Positions 56,025 to 64,000 of a stretch of DNA of 64,000 nucleotides are shown piece by piece; position 1 is the first letter of the stretch; each line of letters begins with the position of its first letter. The notes under the pieces are model-generated. The model worked only from the letters and a program-made list of their open reading frames with translations. It did no database searches and was not told where the DNA came from. The position numbers and the translations under genes were made by a program. Source of the stretch: Clytia hemisphaerica (taxonomy: Eukaryota > Cnidaria > Hydrozoa > Leptothecata > Clytiidae); assembly GCA_902728285.1 (NCBI GenBank), contig CACVBU010000599.1:186001-250000 (forward strand), given 5' to 3'.

Positions 56025-56483
56025 ACCCTGAGTATCAGAGGTTGAGTTTTCAAAAAAATATCAACCTCTGAGGACCAAGTAAAGAAATTTTATCCCGGGG
56101 GGGTACTACCCTTGTCGACCGACGGGGGTGCTCCGCCGAGGTTCGAAAAATGGACCCTACGTGGGACTCGAAATTTGCGAAAAAAGTGACCCTGAATGGG
56201 ACTGAAATTCCAAAATTTTCTACTTTTTCCCCAAATTTTCCAAAAATAGGCACCCTACGAGGGACGGACTTTTCTATTTTGGTGTTTTTGCGACCCTACC
56301 AGGGACTCGTGGAGGTTAAAAAAGGTGCCCTGACCAGCGGAGCATCCCTGTAACCCATTTTGCCCTAGTACCCACCGGGAATTTTATCGCCCATGTGTCA
56401 ATCTAATCACTGTAGAAAGAATCAAAGATGATGAGCAAATATTACCATATTAATGTCTAGCAGACTTATATCAGTATACAGGT
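56024..56483. repeat. Repeat family B, copy 2, carrying an insertion
   Basis: Same family as 53257-53438, from taccctgagtatcagaggtt to cagtatacaggttta, with the unrelated element 56095-56379 inserted after gaaattttatc. It abuts the first codon of the piggyBac-like frame, so family B may be part of that element's 5' non-coding end. Confidence 0.85.
56095..56379. mobile_element. MITE with GACCCT-x-GGGACT repeats, copy 2, 9-bp target duplication
   Basis: AATTTTATC occurs on both sides (56086-56094 and 56380-56388) and only once at the matching place in the uninterrupted copy at 53257-53438, so this is an insertion with 9-bp duplication. Ends are CCGGGGGGGTACTA and the inverse TAGTACCCACCGGG. 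Inside are four diverged copies of GACCCTACGTGGGACT. The inverse of the element at 5790-6119 aligns with it. Confidence 0.92.
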
Positions 56484-56574
56484 TTACAAAATTTATTTAT
56501 ATTCATTATCTTTTGATAAAACAAAGACAATAATTATAGTGTCGTAAAAACCGCTCTCATCCATAAATTTTGCA

Positions 56575-56800
56575 GGGTATCTTCCTACGCCTATTATGGT
56601 TGAAACGCCAGAAAATCATTTGCTTGGCCGATCACACGGTTGCTGGTTGGGATGCTGTCCAAGAATATTTGCTAGGTGATTTATTCGAGGTTGGAGAGGA
56701 CGATGATAAGCGGAGGAAAGCTGAAGGAAGAGCCACCTCGAATTTGAAACGAAAGCACCAGCAGGATTTTTCCAACAAAAGAGAAAATACTCCAAAATTT
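56575..56800 (+). pseudogene. Retroelement gag-like N-terminal fragment
   Basis: The frame reads IICLADHTVAGWDAVQEYLL, GDLFEVGEDDDKRRKAEGRA and SNLKRKHQQDF. A 'LAD-x-[ST]-x-x-GW-x-x-V-x-[EQ]Y ... D-D-D-x-[RK]-x-RKAE-x-[RK]A' pattern is, to my knowledge, common in cnidarian tyrosine-recombinase or gag-like repeat proteins just before zinc knuckles. No knuckle is seen here. This is an assignment from memory of the family pattern, so weak. Confidence 0.35.
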
Positions 56801-57267
56801 CCGTGCTCACTTCGCTACATAATTTTTACAAAGATATTTACGTTTCATAGGGGGGGGGGCAAAATCAAAATGTTTTAAAATTGCCTCCTCAGTTTGCCGA
56901 ATTTTAGTCGACCCACCACGCTACTGGCTAAGAGTTTATGAAATTGTGATATCGCTAACCTTACGCAACTTAAACCTTCCTTCTTCCCTCCCTATTGAAT
57001 TCTAAGTACCAGTTTTCCCCCTAGGTAACTGTTATTCCCTAAAAACAATGATAACTTGAATAATTCACAACGTTTCCCAACCTCATAAAATATTAATACC
57101 AAAATGATAGAAATGAGGAAATGGTATTTTTTATAAGAACAATGCGGATCAAAAACAATAAAAACAATAAAATAGCAATGCTTCTGAATTGTTTTAACTT
57201 GCGGCAAGTTAAGGGTCAAAGTAGTACAAAACGGGAACTATGCACCTTAGTTTTTGCCTATATGTAA

Positions 57268-57324
57268 GGGCAGGATTATGGCGTTCTAAATCTAAGGATA
57301 GATTTAGAACGCCATGGGCAGGAT
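57268..57324. mobile_element. 39-bp palindromic insertion with 9-bp direct flanks
   Basis: GGGCAGGAT at 57268-57276 and again at 57316-57324 encloses a 39-bp segment, almost entirely a perfect hairpin: ATGGCGTTCTAAATCTA (57278-57294), a 4-nt AGGA loop, and the exact inverse (57299-57315). The structure looks like a minimal foldback element or the remains of one after internal deletion. Confidence 0.75.
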
Positions 57325-57670
57325 GAAAACACACTTTTTAGGCTGAAAGGTGCAAAATAAATAAGAACAGCCAAACGTCTTGTGCTTTTTCTTATATTTA
57401 AGAAAATGTGTAGGTGAATAAGCAGAAACCAAGGAGAAAACCATGTGAAACACGAGATGTAAAATTTTCTTATTATTCTTTTTTGAAATTGGAAAATGTT
57501 TTACTATATTTCAAGATTTTCTTAGAAAGAACTAAATTGAAAGAGAAAGAGTTAAGCATGTCATTGAAGTTAAGTTGATTTTGGTTATAATAGTTTGGCT
57601 ATAATATAAGACGTTATTTTGAGTTGGTCTGTACTTTGTAAGTTCTGTGTATTGGTAATACATAATACCT

Positions 57671-57928
57671 CCTTCTCACAGACCCGGTAGGATTTTTCAA
57701 TCAGTGGGGGTGAAAATCACGAACATATTTTTTATGGTTGGGGATTTGGATTCTTTTGTTTTCAAGTCAGAAAATTCAGTGGGGATGGGAAAAAAGCATC
57801 ATGTTTTTGTAGTGGGGATTGGTTTATTTGATTATTTTCAATGGGGACAAAAATTGGAGGATAATTTTCCGCCGGGGACGATATTTTGGACAAATTTCCC
57901 AGTGGGAAGGGTCGGGTCTGTGAGAAGG
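57671..57928. mobile_element. Inverted-terminal element with GTGGGGAT repeats, copy 1
   Basis: Begins CCTTCTCACAGACCC and ends with its exact inverse GGGTCTGTGAGAAGG. The core contains several CAGTGGGGAT/AATGGGGAC motifs spaced about 40-50 bp apart. The central part is shared with 60850-61075 (ttggattcttttgttttcaa against ttgaattccattgttttcaa). A fragment of its left end occurs at about 58905-58935. Confidence 0.75.
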
Positions 57929-58189
57929 GTGCGTTACATACTGTATCGGTGACTCGGATCCTTTAGCCTAGACTGGTTAATTTATTTCGGGCATCAGCAA
58001 AGTCAACCCCTTTTTGACCAGGTGCGTTTTAATGGCTAATTGTGCTTCACAAAAGGGCAAGAAATTGGATAAAAGGTCTAAAAAACTTAATTTTGCTCTA
58101 AAATGTACACAGGATAAGGAAAATGAAAATAAGAGTCTCAATCCAGATTTCCGGTTCTTCTACCAACGTACTTTGTAATACGTACGAAA

Positions 58190-58565
58190 CTATGTCCTAC
58201 ACCGTGACACACTTTGTAATACCTGAAACACTTTTTAATACATGGCATATGCACTGTGTAATACCTGACGCACTGTGTAATACATGGCATGCACTTTGTA
58301 ATACCTGACACACTGTGTAATACATGGCATGCACTTTGTAATACCTGACGCACTTTGTAATACCTGACACACTGTGTAATACATGGCATGCACTTTGTAA
58401 TACCTGACACACTGTGTAATTCATGGCATGCACTTTGTAATACCTGACGCACTTTGTAATACATGACACACTTTGTAATACATGACGCACTTTGTAATAT
58501 TAGCTGACGCGCTTTATAATACTTAACTCACTATTTAATGAAAACTGATACACTTTGTAATACTT
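58190..58565. repeat. ~20-bp satellite (CACTTTGTAATACCTGACA)
   Basis: About eighteen tandem units alternate between cactttgtaatacctgac and cactgtgtaatacatggc with a higher period of about 38-40 bp, ending in more diverged units. It produces repetitive open frames on both strands, which are artefacts. Isolated inverse units (tattacaaagtg) appear at about 61657, 61717 and 62468. Confidence 0.9.
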
Positions 58566-58699
58566 GTCCGTTCGCATTATGTAATAAAAATCAATATCAA
58601 GGAAATAAAGGAAAACTTTCCTTCCGAAATCTAACTCAGAATCTTTTTGAAGATTTCAAAACCGTTTAAACAATAAAAGCAAAGGTTTCATTAATAAAT

Positions 58700-58880
58700 T
58701 GATGGATGTACTTTAAATTTTGCAACTCACACTTTAAATTTGCAATTCGCACTTTTAATTTGTAATTCGCGCTTTTCATGTATTATCCAACAATTTTCAA
58801 CTCGCGATTTTATTTTCTTAAAAGTGCTACTCGTAAAAAGTAATTCGCAACTCGCATATCTGATATCAAATCGTTACTCA
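58700..58880. repeat. Short degenerate repeat (TTTGCAATTCGCACTTTT)
   Basis: Five or six loose copies of tttgcaactcacactttaaa / tttgcaattcgcactttta / ttgtaattcgcgctttt follow one another between about 58722 and 58860. The unit is about 22-30 bp. There is no coding evidence. Confidence 0.5.
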
Positions 58881-59339
58881 CATAATGCAAATTCACAGTT
58901 AGGACACCCCCTTCTCAAAGACCCACTGACATTTTTCCAGCCAATGCGTACCGTGAAAAGCACAGGTCGAAATATATATCGACGCTGTGCTGATCAATCC
59001 AGATTCTGTTCCAATCAACAAAGAGAAAAGTAACCATGACGACCATCCAAGATCTTGGATGAAGTTCAAAGTTGATATTTTTATTCCCGTCGTTGAAAAA
59101 ACAACTGTCATCAATGCTTTTTAAAAAGAGTCAGTGATAGAGAGTAATAACATAAAGTCTGTCTATTATTTCGATTCAATTAAAGTGACATTTCCATAAT
59201 TAAAAAGTTTAGTAATATAACGCAAATGGCACTAGAGGGCTAATAATCAAACTGCAAGGGCAGAATTAATGACAATAACGAACGAAAACTTAACGCTATT
59301 ACTATTATTGTTCATATCGGACATTCAAACAACGTTTTT

Positions 59340-59505
59340 TTCTAGCGTCAACCAAGTCTTTTCGCTTCAATGTAATCTCTTCAACAAATTTTTAGCACCT
59401 TGCGAGCGGGCCGCAAATGACAAAAAAGTGTTTTTTTCTGACGTTATTTTAGTCTCTTCGCTTCAATGCAACGACTTCAATCTAATTCCGAGCGGGCCGC
59501 GAATG
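59340..59505. repeat. Two ~85-bp direct repeats
   Basis: The segments tcttttcgcttcaatgtaat ... gcgagcgggccgcaaatgac (about 59357-59420) and tctcttcgcttcaatgcaac ... ccgagcgggccgcgaatgac (about 59452-59508) are diverged copies. Both include the GAGCGGGCCGC block, notable for its high GC content in AT-rich surroundings. Confidence 0.65.
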
Positions 59506-59509
59506 ACGT

Positions 59510-59657
59510 TATTCATGATATGCAACACTAGAGAGTCTTCTGAGAATTTCCGAAAAGTTCAACCCAATACGTCACTTAAACAATAGAAAAAGTGACGTAT
59601 TGGGTTGAACTTTTTGAAAATTCTTGGAAGACTCTCCAGTGGTGCATATCATGAATT
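59510..59657. mobile_element. Foldback element with ~64-bp arms
   Basis: The left arm (ttcatgatatgcaacactag, agagtcttctgagaatt, gttcaacccaatacgtcac) is matched in reverse by the right arm (gtgacgtattgggttgaac, cttggaagactctcca, ggtgcatatcatgaa) with a loop of about 16 nt. The arms differ at several positions. The terminal block ttcatgatatgca is shared with the next element. Confidence 0.85.
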
Positions 59658-59670
59658 AGCGAGTCTATGT

Positions 59671-59957
59671 ATTCATGATATGCACCATTGCAATCAGGGT
59701 CGGATACAGGAGGTAGGCTATCTTATTCATGGAGAGTAATTAGTTTCCATATAAGGTAATACGATATAATAAAGTGCACTCTCCTCCATTGGTTATAGCC
59801 TCCCTCTGTATCCGAGCCTGGTAATGTCTTCTGACATTACATCACGGACCCGATAGCTGATTGGTTGTAAGTGACGTAAAATCAGTCAATACGTCACTTT
59901 CAACCAATAAGCTGTTGGGTCCGTAGAAGACATTGCAATGGTGTATATCATGAATTT
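59671..59957. mobile_element. Nested palindromic element
   Basis: Outer arms tattcatgatatgcaccatt and its inverse (tggtgtatatcatgaattt) enclose two further inverted pairs side by side: gggtcggatacaggaggtag ... inverse near 59803-59819, and acggacccgatagctgattg ... inverse near 59903-59925, the latter with the gacgtaaaatcagtcaatac loop. It looks like one foldback element that received others, or serial palindrome formation. Confidence 0.8.
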
Positions 59958-60177
59958 GTGCTTTTGAGGACGGTAAAGTGACTATAGCGATTTTGAATAA
60001 CCCGCAGTTCTGCCCCGCAAAATCGAGGACGGTAAAAGTGTTGATTTACCGTCATCCTCAGTTGGTTAGGATCTACAAAATTAGAACCTTACCGTCTCCG
60101 TCGCAGAAAACACACATATATAAATTCGGTAGTGCCCTATACCGGGGCGGTAAATGATATTTCAGCCCTCTGAAGCC

Positions 60178-60490
60178 TGGTGCTTTAGTCATTGAGTTTA
60201 AAGTCCGAAGGGCTAGTGTTCAATCTCTAACCTTTCTCAGGCAAGAAAAAGTGAAGCTTTAAAAAGTGTGCCTTGTTTTTGACGACAGATTTAATCTAGC
60301 AATTCTTTTGTTTACAATTGATATTTTTTTCGAAATTTAGCGGTAAATTTTAGTTTCAATCTCTCATTTGTGTAAAAACCAGGCGAGCCGCTCAAGGCCG
60401 CACAACTTTGGTAGGATTTGTCAAATCCTACCAAGGAGATTGACTTCTAGCCCTTCGGGCTTATACTTCATTGGCTTTAGTTTCCTCAGT
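60178..60490. mobile_element. ~310-bp MITE with CCGAAGGGCTAG arms
   Basis: Left arm gtttaaagtccgaagggcta then gtgttcaatctc; the right arm in reverse reads agtataagcccgaagggcta then gaagtcaatctc. The arms extend outward with weaker matching (gctttagtcattgag / ctaaagccaatgaag). A small perfect hairpin ggtaggattt-gtc-aaatcctacc lies near its right end at 60410-60432. Confidence 0.7.
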
Positions 60491-60662
60491 GCGGGTATGA
60501 CAATTTGAGTCACAAAACCTTTCAATGCCGCCCGCCGATTGAACGTTTAGTAGCTTACTTAATGACCGCTATATGGATAATAATTACTGTTATAGATTTG
60601 GAGATCATGTAAAAAGTTTATTTTGAAAGAAACTCATTTCAATTAAAATTGGAGGTTTCTGG

Positions 60663-60846
60663 GGAATTCGTAAATAGTAAACTGCATACTAGTAAACTGT
60701 CTGCTGGACATTAATATGGTAATTCTTGCTCTTCATCTTTGATTTTTTCTACAGTGATTAGATTGACACATGCGCGATAAAATTTCTATTATTGGTCTTC
60801 AGAGGTTAATATTTTCGTTGAAAACTTAACCTCTGATACTCAGGGT
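60663..60846. repeat. Repeat family B, copy 3 (inverted)
   Basis: Reverse-complement copy of 53257-53438, from ggaattcgtaaatagtaaac to cctctgatactcagggta, without the insertion present in copy 2. Copies in both orientations on either side of the piggyBac-like relic could be displaced element ends. Confidence 0.85.
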
Positions 60847-60849
60847 AGC

Positions 60850-61075
60850 CAATGGGGGTTTAAAATAATGGAATGAAATTCGATGAAGATCGATATTCCC
60901 ATGTTTCTTATAGTGGGAGATTTGAATTCCATTGTTTTCAAGTCCAATAATTTAACGGGGGTAGAAAAAAATAACATGCTATTTTTTACAGCAAGGATTC
61001 GTTTATTTCATTATTTCCAGCGGGCATTAATGATTTTTTCAATTAATAGAGATTTTCCTTTGTTTGTATCAGGTT
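60850..61075. repeat. GTGGGGAT-type repeat, decayed copy
   Basis: Aligns with the central part of 57671-57928. Shared features are gtgggagatttgaattcc..., tgttttcaagtcc and ttcgtttatttcattatttcc. Its inverted ends are not recognisable. Confidence 0.6.
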
Positions 61076-61349
61076 GATTACAAAAAAATAGGGCTATTAC
61101 AGCTCCATACTATATGTAGATATCGTCGTTCAGATGACTAAAGGTTCAATCTCAAAATAATTATCTTGGAAAATTGGAACTCTCGCAATTCTGTTCTGCC
61201 TTTGAGATTGGCCTTTTCGTCACATGACAACATTGACTAATTCCTCTACATGAAAGTGCAATTTCAATCTCAAAGATGACCACCACAGTAAATTTTAAAA
61301 TTTTGTAAAGTACTAATTTTGAGATTTAATCTTTAGTCATGGAACGAAA

Positions 61350-61560
61350 ATATAATTGACGGTAGTGTTGTGGATCGTGGGTTCAACCCCGGCTGACTCA
61401 TACCCAAAGATTTCGTACATAGCACAAATAAATACTTGATGTTCAGCGATTAAGAGAAGGAACGAGGGTAAGTGAAGAAGCAATCCAGGTAGAAAGAGTG
61501 GCGCCATCCCCTAACTTCGGCTATCAAAAGAGGAACCTTCGGGTAGCCTCCTACTGTGAT
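61350..61560 (+). mobile_element. Possible tRNA-derived SINE
   Basis: The segment cgtgggttcaaccccggctg at about 61376-61395 has a canonical pol III B box (GGTTCAA-x-CC). It is followed by actcatacccaaagatttcg and acttgatgttcagcgattaa, a 3' part that I associate with cnidarian tRNA-derived SINEs. An A box upstream is weak. No poly-A or clear target duplication was identified. Confidence 0.4.
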
Positions 61561-62210
61561 CATAGACTTGCTTACGTAATCAGCCTCTGTTTTGAATTCA
61601 TAGTGAGTGACGAAATTTTTCAAAGCTATTTCTGGTATTAACTTCCTATTTCATTACAAAGTGCGTCCGCTCAAAACTTAGAGAAGACTTTTCTCTAAGT
61701 CTTTGGTCAGCTTTTTGTATTACAAAGTGTGGTAACAATTCTGTCTCAGTGACCCGTTCGCAATTTAAAACCCACCGGGGTGACTATGAAAGTTTCACCG
61801 GGTCTGATTTCGAGGTTAAAATCTCACTTGGGTGAGAATTTTCAACTGAATTTTCATCAGGCCAAGGACAATGGACAAAAGACTATGCTAAGCTTAGCAG
61901 ATAAAATTTTTTGATCACTGTTAAATGGATTATATGTTGAGAATGGAAGAATAAAAAAGAAAAAAGACATTTACTTTACTAGGCTTATCTCCCAACAAAA
62001 AATCTGCAATTTTTGAAGAGCTAACCTACGTAGTGTAATTAATGACCGGGACATGAACGTAAATTTCCAAGATCTGCCTGGGGTGGAAAATTTCGATTGA
62101 TTTAGACGAGGTTTGCTCATTATCCTACTAGGAATACAATTTTTGGCAATTCTATATCCACTGGGGCGCATCTGACATGGTCACTGAAACAGGGTTGTGA
62201 GTGGTGGCTC

Positions 62211-62417
62211 AATAGACCTTTTTATAAATTACGTCATGAACATCACTTGCCTCGTATTCAAACAATTTTCATGGTGATCATGGCCCTTGAGACATTGAAT
62301 GATTTTTTTATGAATAGGAAGTAGTCGTAATAAAATCCGCTGGGAGTTGATCACTATGGCAATAATTTCAAAACGAGGCAAGTGATGTTCGTGACGTAAT
62401 TTATGAAAAGGTCTATT
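62211..62417. mobile_element. 207-bp MITE with ~73-bp arms
   Basis: Left arm aatagacctttttataaatt, acgtcatgaacatcacttgc, ctcgt; the right arm is the inverse (gaggcaagtgatgttcgtga, cgtaatttatgaaaaggtct, att) with few differences. Target duplication is not clear. The loop is about 60 bp and non-coding. Confidence 0.9.
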
Positions 62418-62718
62418 ATCACTAGGTATTTCAGTTTTATGAAAAAGTGATAATAAAGTGTGGTGCTTATTACAAAGTGCATAGTGCATATAGTTCGTTT
62501 TAGTTTTTTACTATCTTTTGACTAATTTCTTTCTTTTTTAGCTTGGTATTAAAAAATTCTCAAATATACACTTATGGTCATTACATTTTAATGGATATTT
62601 CTAAAATGCTAGTTAGATATAATTCATAGAAATGTTCTAAAATATGCAATATTTCCATGGAAGATATAGAGGTTTTTATTTCTTAATTTTTATGATACAG
62701 TTTTCCTACAAAAATCAT

Positions 62719-62862
62719 TAAAACTACGGACCAATCAGACTCACTAATTTCTAGTGCGTAGTGCCTCATTCTCGTATGGGTTTGTAAGTAATAAGCTGGA
62801 TAAACTTTTCAGATCATAATATGCCTTAGCAACATGCTGATCGGTTTTGAGATTATTTTTCA
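62719..62862. repeat. Interspersed repeat, copy 2
   Basis: Partner of 45209-45358, sharing ggataaacttttcagatcat, aatatgccttagcaa and gctgatcggtt-tgagatta. Confidence 0.65.
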
Positions 62863-62969
62863 TGATGAACTCAAATTTTATCGCTTCCTTTTTCCGTCTT
62901 CTACCCTTTTAAAACTTTCTATAGGAATCGAGAACAATTATTCCCAACCTGTTTCTATTTGTACTTTAG

Positions 62970-63247
62970 AACACCCCTGTCTCACAACCCCGCAGGGACT
63001 TTTTTGGGATAAAGATTCCCATTGAAATCCCAATGGGGATAGAAATTTTATTGTTCCAAGATTTAAAAATCCAGTGGGGATGGCTTCAGAGTGCAACTTT
63101 TTAAACTATAAATTTCGAGAAGGGATGAAATTAAAGTGAATTTCCCAGTGGGGGGAAATGCCAGGGTATTTTCCCACCGGGGACGAAATTTTTGACAAAT
63201 TTTCCAGTGGTGCTGGGTTCCCAACGGGTTTGTGACACAGGGGTGTT
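62970..63247. mobile_element. Inverted-terminal element with GTGGGGAT repeats, related copy
   Basis: Ends AACACCCCTGTCTCACAA and the inverse TTGTGACACAGGGGTGTT. The core has CCCAATGGGGATAG, CCAGTGGGGATGG, CCCAGTGGGGGGAA and CACCGGGGACGAA, the same motif type and spacing as in 57671-57928, but with different terminal sequences. No coding frame. Confidence 0.75.
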
Positions 63248-63372
63248 TTAAACCTTGAACCCTTTCTCAGTAATTCGATTCCTAACCAAAAAATCAGCTA
63301 TTCCAGAATCAGGGCTGTTCATAAATTATTCTTACTTTTTGGTGATTTTGGTCTTCATTGGGGTCATTCGAA

Positions 63373-63847
63373 AACCTGGCCTACCTCTCTGGCTCGACCA
63401 TATGGCCTACCCTATGGCCTACCCTTATGGCCCACCTTAAAACTCTAAAAAATGAGTCGATTGTTATCATTCTGAAAATGTGAAAACAAATTCTAAGGCT
63501 GAAATAAAATAAACAAACAAAATAAATAAGTTTTGAGCCTTTATACACCTGGACCTGACATAGATTTCGCGCACTTTTGATTGCAAGTAATTTGATTTAC
63601 ACAAGGCAAAAAGCAGCATACTATGGTGAAAGCACCTAACTTCGTCAGTTTATGGATGTTAAGCATCGTCTGGCCCGAGAGCGCTTGGATGGGGGACCAC
63701 GTGGGTATTTCCGGTTTCGTCAATTTTTCTCTGTCAAGAACCACTGGAACCTCTGTTGGGGCATGCGCACGTTTTTGGCCCGAAGGTGGGCCATAAGGTA
63801 GGCCATAGGGTAGGCCATATGACCGGGCTGCATAGATAGGCCAGGTT
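63373..63847. mobile_element. Palindromic element with GGCCTAC arms
   Basis: The left arm (63373-63438: aacctggcctac ... ccatatggcctaccctatgg ... tatggcccacctt) is matched in reverse by 63784-63847 (aggtgggccataaggtaggc ... ggtaggccatat ... ggccaggtt). Within the arms the unit TATGGCCTACCC is repeated. The core holds a 5S rRNA-like sequence. No target duplication was identified. Confidence 0.8.
63622..63713 (+). rRNA. 5S rRNA-derived sequence (pseudogene or SINE head)
   Basis: The sequence tgaaagcacctaacttcgtc, then gatgttaagcatcgtctggc, cgcttggatgggggaccac and gtgggtatttccgg follows the order of 5S rRNA: TGAAAGCACC, GTTAAGC-x2-CGTC-x-GGC, CTTGGATGGG-x-GACC and TGGG-x-A-TACCGG. The box A, intermediate and box C regions of the internal pol III promoter are recognisable but mutated, so it is not a functional 5S gene. 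Its place in a palindromic element suggests a 5S-derived SINE (SINE3-like) or a captured pseudogene. Confidence 0.65.
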
Positions 63848-64000
63848 TTTGACTGACCTGTCTCATTGTTCTAAATGCTCACATTTTTCTAATTGTTGTT
63901 TTATAAAAAAGAGCTTTATTTTAAAAGGTACACTCATTTTAGACAGGATTTACAAGAATTTTTATGTTTTATTTTCATGTCTAGAGGATAAACAGTAACT

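Noticed and set aside
58138..58490. Two overlapping 97-108-aa Cys/Thr-rich minus-strand frames resembling a small secreted protein.
   Set aside because: They are translations of the ~20-bp satellite.
61376..61395. A tRNA gene, because of a perfect B box.
   Set aside because: No acceptor stem, anticodon arm or good A box could be laid out; a SINE relic fits better.

Overview
The window is animal nuclear DNA, AT-rich and intron-bearing, with one long intact gene and a dense collection of decayed transposable elements. The mix suggests a cnidarian: Penelope-like retroelement fragments, LINE fragments, a pogo-like transposase with a PHD finger, a PIN-like/CXC repeat gene family that I associate with cnidarian genomes, and a class C GPCR. 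The phylum is inference; no rRNA or mitochondrial marker fixes it.

The only long intact gene is a single-exon class C (7tm_3) GPCR on the minus strand (49656-52289, 877 aa). Other host-like pieces are two exons of an ABCC4/MRP4-type ABC transporter, apparently broken (54393-55013 +), a spliced four-exon gene tail with consistent phases and a transposase-like 'GTDCCE..FS' motif (21888-23595 -), a HIRAN-like exon (38903-39179 -), and two paralogous unrecognised terminal exons lying in a diverged tandem duplication (24479-28434).

Coding relics of mobile elements are: two copies of a PIN-like family (231-1642 + and 35930-37297 +, the second with a CXC domain and an intron); a LINE C-terminus with a restriction-like endonuclease pattern (4223-5111 -); LINE reverse transcriptase tails (15829-16650 +, 35138-35395 +, 37292-37615 -); an APE endonuclease piece (43909-44210 -); Penelope-like RT (18335-18643 -) and GIY-YIG (45930-46204 +) pieces; a nearly full-length but multiply broken pogo/Tigger transposase (30113-33949 -); and a piggyBac-like N-terminus carrying an Arg-Gly repeat (55081-56024 -).

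Non-coding structure is the most striking part. At least fifteen short inverted-repeat elements can be delimited, many with target-site duplications readable in the sequence: 9 bp (16889, 18822, 26015, 48505, 56095), 7 bp (12495, 20422), 6 bp (10973, 41102), TA (27879, 31940, 48122). Several carry G-rich subterminal arrays or poly-G/C tracts. One element interrupts a repeat whose uninterrupted copy is also present in the window. There is an 82-bp satellite with a six-monomer higher-order period that passes into a 536-bp compound repeat (6330-9270), a 53-bp array split by a MITE (10917-12030), a roughly 20-bp satellite (58190-58565), and a 5S rRNA-derived sequence inside a palindromic element (63373-63847).

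Apart from the GPCR, nothing here clearly forms a functioning gene set. The window reads as intergenic and intronic space repeatedly filled by elements that inserted into one another.
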